Below the pieces are notes generated by a model. The model had not been told where the DNA came from, did no database searches, and saw only the letters and a program-made list of their open reading frames with translations. A DNA stretch of 9,125 nt from Bacteroidia bacterium (GTDB lineage Bacteria; Bacteroidota; Bacteroidia; NS11-12g; UBA9320), in NCBI GenBank assembly GCA_013042025.1, contig JABDQY010000156.1:1-9125 (forward strand), read 5' to 3'. Both the position numbers and the translations under genes were made by a program. This document shows, in pieces, positions 5,024 to 9,125 of this stretch (position 1 is the stretch's first letter; each line of letters opens with the position of its first letter).

Positions 5024-6334
5024 TTAATATCTGTATTGATCATTTTTGAAAGGACCTGCAACAGGAACTCCAATGTATGAAGCTTGATCGTTGCTTAATT
5101 CCTCTAACTCCACTCCTATCTTAGCAAGGTGCAATGCTGCAACTTTTTCATCTAAGTGTTTAGGAAGCACATATACTTTGTTTTCGTATTGATCTGCTCT
5201 TTCCCAAAGTTCCATTTGAGCAAGTGTTTGATTGGTAAATGAATTACTCATTACAAATGATGGATGTCCTGTTGCACAACCTAGATTCACAAGTCTTCCT
5301 TCAGCTAAAATAATTAACTCATTACCATCAACATTGTAAACATCCACTTGTGGCTTCACTTCATATTTAGTGTCACCATAATTGTTGTTCAAATAAGCAA
5401 TATCAATTTCATTGTCGAAATGACCAATATTACAAACTATTGTTTTATCGTTCATCGCTTTGAAATGTTTTTCAGTTAAGATATCTTTATTTCCTGTAGC
5501 AGTAACTACAATGTTAGCTCTTGGAATAGCGTTCTCCATTTTCTTTACTTCAAAGCCATCCATTGCCGCCTGTAAGGCACAAATTGGATCTATCTCAGTA
5601 ACAATAACACGAGCACCTGCACCTGCCAAAGAAGCTGCAGTTCCTTTTCCTACATCACCATATCCAGCTACAACAGCAACTTTACCCGCAATCATTACAT
5701 CTGTTGCTCTTCTAATTGCATCTACTGCACTTTCTTTACAACCATACTTGTTATCAAATTTAGATTTGGTAACAGAATCGTTAATATTAATTGCAGGCAA
5801 TGGAAGTGTACCACCTTTTTCTCTATCATATAATCGAAGAACTCCGGTTGTAGTTTCTTCAGAAACACCTCTGATATTCTCTACTAATTGAGGATAATTA
5901 TCCAAAACCATGTTTGTTAAATCTCCTCCATCATCCAAAATCATGTTCAATGGTTCGCCACCTTCAAATGCATGTAAGGTTTGTTCAATACACCAATCGA
6001 ATTCTTCTTCGTTCATTCCCTTCCAAGCAAAAACCGGTGTTCCTGCAGCAGCAATTGCAGCAGCAGCTTGGTCTTGAGTAGAGAAAATGTTACAAGAACT
6101 CCAAGAAACTTGTGCTCCTAGAGCTTGTAATGTTTCTATTAAAACAGCTGTTTGAATAGTCATATGTAGACATCCAGCTATTCTAGCTCCTTTAAGAGGT
6201 TGACTTTCGCCAAACTCTTCTCTTAAAGACATCAACCCAGGCATTTCTGCTTCAGCTAATTTAATTTCTTTTCTACCCCACTCCGCTAGCGAAATGTCTT
6301 TTACTTTGTAATTATTCATTGTTTGTGTGCTCAT
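5024..6334 (-). CDS. ahcY: S-adenosylhomocysteine hydrolase (adenosylhomocysteinase)
   Basis: NAD+-dependent cytoplasmic enzyme that reversibly splits S-adenosylhomocysteine into adenosine and homocysteine, clearing the product of methyltransferases. The 436 residues match the short form, without the roughly 40-residue insertion of many bacterial versions. Active-site residues line up with the human enzyme at a nearly constant offset: His57, Asp135, Glu160, Lys190, Asp194, Cys199, His305 and His357. The NAD-binding Rossmann loop is GYGDVGKG (224-231). The C-terminal KNDQYRY keeps Lys430 and Tyr434, which reach the NAD of the neighbouring subunit. ATG at 6334 is preferred because MSTQTMNNYKVKDIS resembles family N-termini. 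A TTG at 6355 would overlap the promoter box, and an ATG at 6319 is also possible. No strong Shine-Dalgarno is seen. Confidence 0.97.
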   Translation of the reverse strand: MSTQTMNNYKVKDISLAEWGRKEIKLAEAEMPGLMSLREEFGESQPLKGARIAGCLHMTIQTAVLIETLQALGAQVSWSSCNIFSTQDQAAAAIAAAGTPVFAWKGMNEEEFDWCIEQTLHAFEGGEPLNMILDDGGDLTNMVLDNYPQLVENIRGVSEETTTGVLRLYDREKGGTLPLPAININDSVTKSKFDNKYGCKESAVDAIRRATDVMIAGKVAVVAGYGDVGKGTAASLAGAGARVIVTEIDPICALQAAMDGFEVKKMENAIPRANIVVTATGNKDILTEKHFKAMNDKTIVCNIGHFDNEIDIAYLNNNYGDTKYEVKPQVDVYNVDGNELIILAEGRLVNLGCATGHPSFVMSNSFTNQTLAQMELWERADQYENKVYVLPKHLDEKVAALHLAKIGVELEELSNDQASYIGVPVAGPFKNDQYRY

Positions 6335-6352
6335 TCTTTTTCTTACAGTTTG

Positions 6353-6380
6353 CAAATTTACTATTTATTGAACAATCCAA
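6353..6380 (-). promoter_or_regulatory. ahcY promoter (-33 TTG, -7 TAAATTTG)
   Basis: On the minus strand TTG (6378-6380) is followed after 17 bases by TAAATTTG (6353-6360), a perfect TAnnTTTG box at acceptable spacing. The ATG follows 18 bases after the box. The box also removes the upstream TTG at 6355 from consideration as a start. Confidence 0.6.
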
Positions 6381-6392
6381 TGAGCTAAATTG

Positions 6393-6406
6393 TTGCATAT
6401 TTGCAA
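6393..6406. promoter_or_regulatory. Inverted repeat in the ahcY/bacilliredoxin divergent region
   Basis: TTGCA, TATT, TGCAA is a short perfect inverted repeat in the 89-base divergent region. It overlaps CATATTTG (6396-6403), a one-mismatch version of the TAnnTTTG box 20 bases before the bacilliredoxin ATG. It could be an operator over that promoter, or chance in AT-rich DNA. Confidence 0.3.
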
Positions 6407-6423
6407 TAATATAATCACGAAAT

Positions 6424-6837
6424 ATGTATCCAGAAGAATTAGTAGCTCCAATGCGAGCTGATTTAACAAATAACGGTTTCACTGAATTGAAAGATGCTGA
6501 CAGCGTTTCAAGTGTGTTTGATTCTGCTAAAGGCACCTCTTTACTTGTAGTAAATAGTGTATGCGGATGTGCTGCAGGAAGTGCTCGTCCAGGTGCGGTA
6601 AGTTCACTAAGTGGAGATAAAAAACCAGAAAATCTTTATACTGTATTTGCAGGTCAAGATAAAGAAGCAACTTCAAAGGCAAGGGAATTTTTACTTCCTT
6701 ATCCTCCTTCATCACCAAGCATTGGTCTTTTTAAGGACGGAGAATTGGTTCACTTTGTAGAACGACATCATATTGAAGGAAGAAGTGCAGAAATGATTTC
6801 TGACCACCTTCAATTAGTTTACAAAGAGTATTGTTAG
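6424..6837 (+). CDS. Bacilliredoxin BrxA/BrxB family protein
   Basis: Thioredoxin-fold thiol-disulfide protein of the YphP/YqiW family. In Firmicutes these proteins remove bacillithiol from S-bacillithiolated proteins. The 137 residues are near the family's usual 140-145. The redox motif Cys47-Gly48-Cys49 sits in VVNSVCGCAAGSARPG after a buried strand (about 39-45), which is the family signature. PPSSPSIGLFKDGELVHFVERHHIEGR covers the cis-Pro region and the next strand and helix. ATG at 6424 gives the typical MYPEELVAPMRADL start. It is divergent from ahcY; since AhcY makes homocysteine, a link through low-molecular-weight thiol metabolism is possible but unproven. Whether this organism makes bacillithiol is not shown here. 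BrxA cannot be told from BrxB, so no symbol is given. Confidence 0.9.
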   Translation: MYPEELVAPMRADLTNNGFTELKDADSVSSVFDSAKGTSLLVVNSVCGCAAGSARPGAVSSLSGDKKPENLYTVFAGQDKEATSKAREFLLPYPPSSPSIGLFKDGELVHFVERHHIEGRSAEMISDHLQLVYKEYC

Positions 6838-6842
6838 AACTG

Positions 6843-6860
6843 ATGAGATAACCATCTCAT
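6843..6860 (+). other. Small hairpin just after the bacilliredoxin stop
   Basis: ATGAGAT and ATCTCAT pair perfectly over seven bases with an AACC loop, five bases past the stop codon. No U-tract follows. It sits directly before the terminator hairpin and may stabilise the 3' end of the message. Confidence 0.4.
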
Positions 6861-6866
6861 TCAAAC

Positions 6867-6900
6867 AAAAAAGCACAACAGAAACTGTTGTGCTTTTTTT
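6867..6900. terminator. Strong bidirectional terminator between bacilliredoxin and cytochrome genes
   Basis: GCACAACAG and CTGTTGTGC pair perfectly around an AAA loop. Six A precede and seven T follow, giving a U-tract on both strands. The convergent genes end at 6837 (+) and 6924 (-), so the hairpin can end both. Confidence 0.92.
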
Positions 6901-6923
6901 ATTTAACGTTATTGGGGTGTTAA

Positions 6924-7262
6924 TTAAAGACCTACGGAAACGAGATACTTAAAGATTAAATCTTCATCCTCTTTAGATAGATTGGCACCTTTATTCTTAT
7001 TGGCTTTAGCCGACATCGAAGGGACAAGTTTAGTCCATTGTTCTTCAGTAAACTTTAAAGGATCTTTTAAGGCATGACATGATTGACAATTGGAATCATA
7101 CAATTTTTTTCCTGAGTCAAACATAGCAGTGGAATATCCAGGAAACTTCGCTTTTGCTTTATCCAAATTAAGTGTTGGTTCAGAAACTGTATCCGTAGCC
7201 ACCTTTGAAGAAAAACATGCTGCAAGCGAAAAACTTATTAGAGCTAATACTATATATTTCAT
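6924..7262 (-). CDS. Monohaem cytochrome c lipoprotein
   Basis: Small secreted electron-transfer protein of 112 residues. A signal peptide (about 1-15) ends in the lipobox SLAAC with Cys16 as the lipid-modified residue, so the protein should be anchored to a membrane on the periplasmic side. A roughly 35-residue low-complexity linker precedes a class I-like cytochrome core: LYDSNCQSCHALK holds the haem c site Cys59, Cys62, His63, and Met83 in LVPSMSAKA is the likely second iron ligand. The final helix (EDEDLIFKYLVSVGL) is typical. ATG at 7262 is chosen over an in-frame TTG at 7271, which would put polar residues before the signal peptide and overlap a promoter-like box. It may be co-transcribed with gldJ only by read-through, because a terminator lies between them. 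Redox partner unknown. Confidence 0.85.
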   Translation of the reverse strand: MKYIVLALISFSLAACFSSKVATDTVSEPTLNLDKAKAKFPGYSTAMFDSGKKLYDSNCQSCHALKDPLKFTEEQWTKLVPSMSAKANKNKGANLSKEDEDLIFKYLVSVGL

Positions 7263-7268
7263 ATGGCT

Positions 7269-7276
7269 CAAATCTA
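7269..7276 (-). promoter_or_regulatory. Possible -7 box for the cytochrome gene
   Basis: TAGATTTG on the minus strand is a perfect TAnnTTTG box only six bases before the ATG, implying a leaderless or nearly leaderless mRNA. No TTG is found at the normal upstream spacing, so this could be chance. Confidence 0.35.
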
Positions 7277-7278
7277 AT

Positions 7279-7309
7279 AAAAAATCCCAACCTCTAATGA
7301 GATTGGGAT
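7279..7309 (-). terminator. Rho-independent terminator of gldJ
   Basis: On the minus strand ATCCCAA and TTGGGAT arms pair, then CTC with GAG around an ATTA loop with one mismatched pair between, followed by six T. It lies 41 bases past the gldJ stop and 17 bases before the cytochrome ATG. Confidence 0.82.
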
Positions 7310-7349
7310 CTTCAATATTTTATGTCAATGTTTGACTATATTTCTTAAA

Positions 7350-8771
7350 TTAAGGTGCACCAACTCTGTGCATCGCACATCTGAAACCAATTGTAGATGT
7401 TGATTGCTCTTCATCCAAGTATCTTCTAGTTCCAGGAGAAGCCCAGTAGATTCTATCATTCCAAGAACCACCTTTATAAACTCTTGCTTGGTTATCGATA
7501 AGTGTTGTAACACCATACTCGTATCCTTGCTCACCATCCATATAGTCTTCCTCATCTAGATATCCTTTGTTATCAGCTCGCTTATAGTTTCTTCTTCCAA
7601 CGTTTTCTTCTTCAGTAACTGGCACATATACCAAACGACCTAAACTGTCTTTCACATCAACAATTCCATCTTGGTCTAATGCTTTCTTTGTATAATAGTT
7701 ACCTCTAAATGAGTTGAAATCACTCATATCTTCATAAGACAACGGACGATAAATATCCATTACCCATTCTGATACATTTCCACTCATGTTATATAAACCA
7801 TGATCGTTTGGCCAGTAAGACCCAACAGGAACTGTGATAAAACCTTTATCGTTTAATCTACCTGCTACACCACCTTGGTCACCTTTACCTCTTTTGATGT
7901 TGGCATTGATATAACCTCTATTTTTCTCTTTTCCACCCGTATGTCTAACAGTTAAACCTTCCCAAGAATAGATTTTCTTTTGGTTTATGTTTTCATAAGT
8001 TGTTGCTCCAACGTTTGCTTGAGCCGCAAATTCCCATTCAGCTTCTGTAGGAAGTCTGTAATCTGGAAGCATAATTCCATCTTCCATTCTTACATCTCTA
8101 GTTCCTTTCTTAGTTCGGTAATCTCTCATTTGGTGTTTACCAAATGTTAAACCTTCGTGCTGACCTACGTAATATGCTCCAGTGTTGAAACCAGCTTCAT
8201 TCATTTGATCCGGATCTGGTTGCAAAACACCTTCTCTTATTAAGATCATTTCATTTACTCTGTCAGTTCTCCAAGCAGCATATTGTGTAGCTTGTTGCCA
8301 ATTTACACCTACAACAGGATAATCCTGGTATGCAGGATGTCTGAAGTAATAATCTACATATGGTTCGTTGTATGCAAGTCTGTTTCTCCAAACATTAGTG
8401 TCTGGTAAAGCATTTGCTGCAACCTCAGGATAGTCCAAGTAAACTCTACCTAACCAAAACACATACTCTCTGTAGTGGTTGTTAGTTACTTCTGTTTCAT
8501 CCATATAGAAAGATGGTACAGTAACCTTTCTTTCAATATTGTCATGTTCGTATGTAACGTCTTGCTCTGAAGAACCCATAGTGAAAGTACCACCATGAAC
8601 TAGAACTAGACCAGGACCTGTTTCTTGCCCAGCATATTCATGTTTCTCAAATCCACCCCATTTAGAATCATTGTAATTCCATCCGGTAGTAGACGATTTT
8701 TCTTTTTTACATCCAACAGAAAGGAAAATTCCAGCTGCTAGGATTACGATTGTGAATTTATTCAACTTCAT
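7350..8771 (-). CDS. gldJ: GldJ, gliding motility / type IX secretion lipoprotein
   Basis: Outer-membrane lipoprotein of the gliding machinery with a formylglycine-generating-enzyme-like (SUMF1) fold. In Flavobacterium johnsoniae GldJ is needed for gliding and for stable GldK and type IX secretion. The 473 residues begin with a signal peptide ending at the lipobox LSVGC (Cys21). TGWNYND and GGFEKHEYAGQETGPGLV (about 29-56) are close to known GldJ and unlike GldK. The FGE-like domain follows, with GGTFTMGS, SFYMDETEVTN, YPVVGVNWQQA, DYRLPTEAEWEFAA, GLYNMSGNVSEWV and VYKGGSW, then GFRCAMHRVGAP at the C-terminus. The F. johnsoniae protein is about 560 residues, so this one is short, both in the region before VYKGGSW and in lacking a tail after RVG. 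It is probably co-transcribed with the upstream PorP/SprF gene, 71 bases away. Confidence 0.9.
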   Translation of the reverse strand: MKLNKFTIVILAAGIFLSVGCKKEKSSTTGWNYNDSKWGGFEKHEYAGQETGPGLVLVHGGTFTMGSSEQDVTYEHDNIERKVTVPSFYMDETEVTNNHYREYVFWLGRVYLDYPEVAANALPDTNVWRNRLAYNEPYVDYYFRHPAYQDYPVVGVNWQQATQYAAWRTDRVNEMILIREGVLQPDPDQMNEAGFNTGAYYVGQHEGLTFGKHQMRDYRTKKGTRDVRMEDGIMLPDYRLPTEAEWEFAAQANVGATTYENINQKKIYSWEGLTVRHTGGKEKNRGYINANIKRGKGDQGGVAGRLNDKGFITVPVGSYWPNDHGLYNMSGNVSEWVMDIYRPLSYEDMSDFNSFRGNYYTKKALDQDGIVDVKDSLGRLVYVPVTEEENVGRRNYKRADNKGYLDEEDYMDGEQGYEYGVTTLIDNQARVYKGGSWNDRIYWASPGTRRYLDEEQSTSTIGFRCAMHRVGAP

Positions 8772-8842
8772 ATTCAGAAACTATAAGTAATAACTATATT
8801 CTATCTAAAATATTGTGCAATTATACAATTTTTTGACCTCAA

Positions 8843-9125
8843 TTAAAAATCAGGACAACTAAGTCTTCTATATTTAGGAGTAGGTTTCTTAGAGCACCAT
8901 TCAATTGCTGCAGACACCTCGTGAGAGCCTCTTGCAGCTGACTTAGCACTTGATACAGTTAAATCATAACTGTAACCAAACTTAAATTTGTCTTTTCTAA
9001 ACCCAACCAATGCTATTAATGCATCTGAGTTGGTATATTCTCCAAATGTTTGTCTAAACCACAATCCTGTAACCAAAGGTCCTTTATTGTAGTAAAAACC
9101 AACATTCATTTGAGTAAATTTATTC
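8843..9125 (-). CDS. PorP/SprF-family type IX secretion membrane protein (C-terminal part)
   Basis: C-terminal 93 residues of an outer-membrane beta-barrel protein of the PorP/SprF family. The frame is open to the window edge, so the ATG at 9109 is internal and the gene continues beyond 9125. Features are MNVGFYYNKGPLVTGLWFRQ and ALVGFRKDKFKFGYSYDLTVS, alternating-residue strands typical of the last barrel strands, then GSHEVSAAIEW and the tail PKYRRLSCPDF, which resembles the conserved C-terminal end of the family. Known members act with the type IX secretion/gliding apparatus, including a link to the trans-periplasmic machinery and to adhesin export. Placement directly before gldJ on the same strand supports a secretion role. 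Which paralogue it is cannot be told. No terminator is seen in the 71-base gap (8772-8842). Confidence 0.88.
   Translation of the reverse strand, partial: NKFTQMNVGFYYNKGPLVTGLWFRQTFGEYTNSDALIALVGFRKDKFKFGYSYDLTVSSAKSAARGSHEVSAAIEWCSKKPTPKYRRLSCPDF

Noticed and set aside
5460..5891. Plus-strand open frame of 143 codons inside ahcY
   Set aside because: Antisense to a fully conserved AhcY reading frame; no recognisable domain.
6335..6355. TTG start at 6355 for ahcY
   Set aside because: The seven extra residues are not seen in the family and the TTG lies inside the TAAATTTG promoter box.
6312..6536. Minus-strand 74-codon frame spanning the ahcY start and the bacilliredoxin start
   Set aside because: It overlaps both well-supported genes and their promoters and shows no family features.
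7090..7335. Plus-strand 81-codon frame across the cytochrome gene and gldJ terminator
   Set aside because: Antisense to the cytochrome lipoprotein and running through a terminator hairpin; no support.

Overview
The window looks like the chromosome of a Bacteroidota bacterium, most likely a member of the Flavobacteriales. The evidence is a GldJ-type gliding/type IX secretion lipoprotein beside a PorP/SprF-family protein, AT-rich intergenic DNA, little Shine-Dalgarno sequence before starts, and several boxes matching the Bacteroidota -7 promoter element TAnnTTTG close to start codons.

Layout. 1-1996 (-) is the 5' two-thirds of icmF, the fused B12-dependent acyl-CoA mutase; its 3' end lies outside the window. 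1997-2907 is a 911-base region without a conventional gene, and it is the most unusual part. It carries a tandem direct duplication (about 2035-2423 and 2478-2850). Each copy reads on the minus strand as distal element, paired upstream boxes, sigma54-like promoter, a roughly 180-196 nt RNA with a palindromic hairpin, a 10-11 codon mini-ORF, a second hairpin over the stop codon, and a strong Rho-independent terminator. 2908-4952 (+) holds a NupC-type nucleoside transporter translationally coupled (TAATG overlap) to a small fold-type IV PLP enzyme. A bidirectional terminator separates this pair from ahcY (5024-6334, -). ahcY is divergent from a bacilliredoxin-family gene (6424-6837, +), which ends at another two-way terminator. 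6924-7262 (-) encodes a monohaem cytochrome c lipoprotein, 7350-8771 (-) GldJ, and 8843-9125 (-) the C-terminal end of a PorP/SprF protein.

How the genes fit together. Most are housekeeping: acyl-CoA metabolism, nucleoside uptake, S-adenosylhomocysteine recycling, thiol redox and electron transfer. PorP/SprF and GldJ form a cell-envelope secretion/gliding pair. The duplicated RNA/mini-peptide locus is not explained by any neighbour. The two copies have diverged to roughly 55-60% identity in spacer DNA, yet keep several blocks identical at exactly equal spacing, and the mini-ORF differs only by one whole codon. That pattern suggests two functional small transcripts rather than decaying repeats. 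Their function is unknown; the sigma factor, transcript ends and translation are inferences from sequence.
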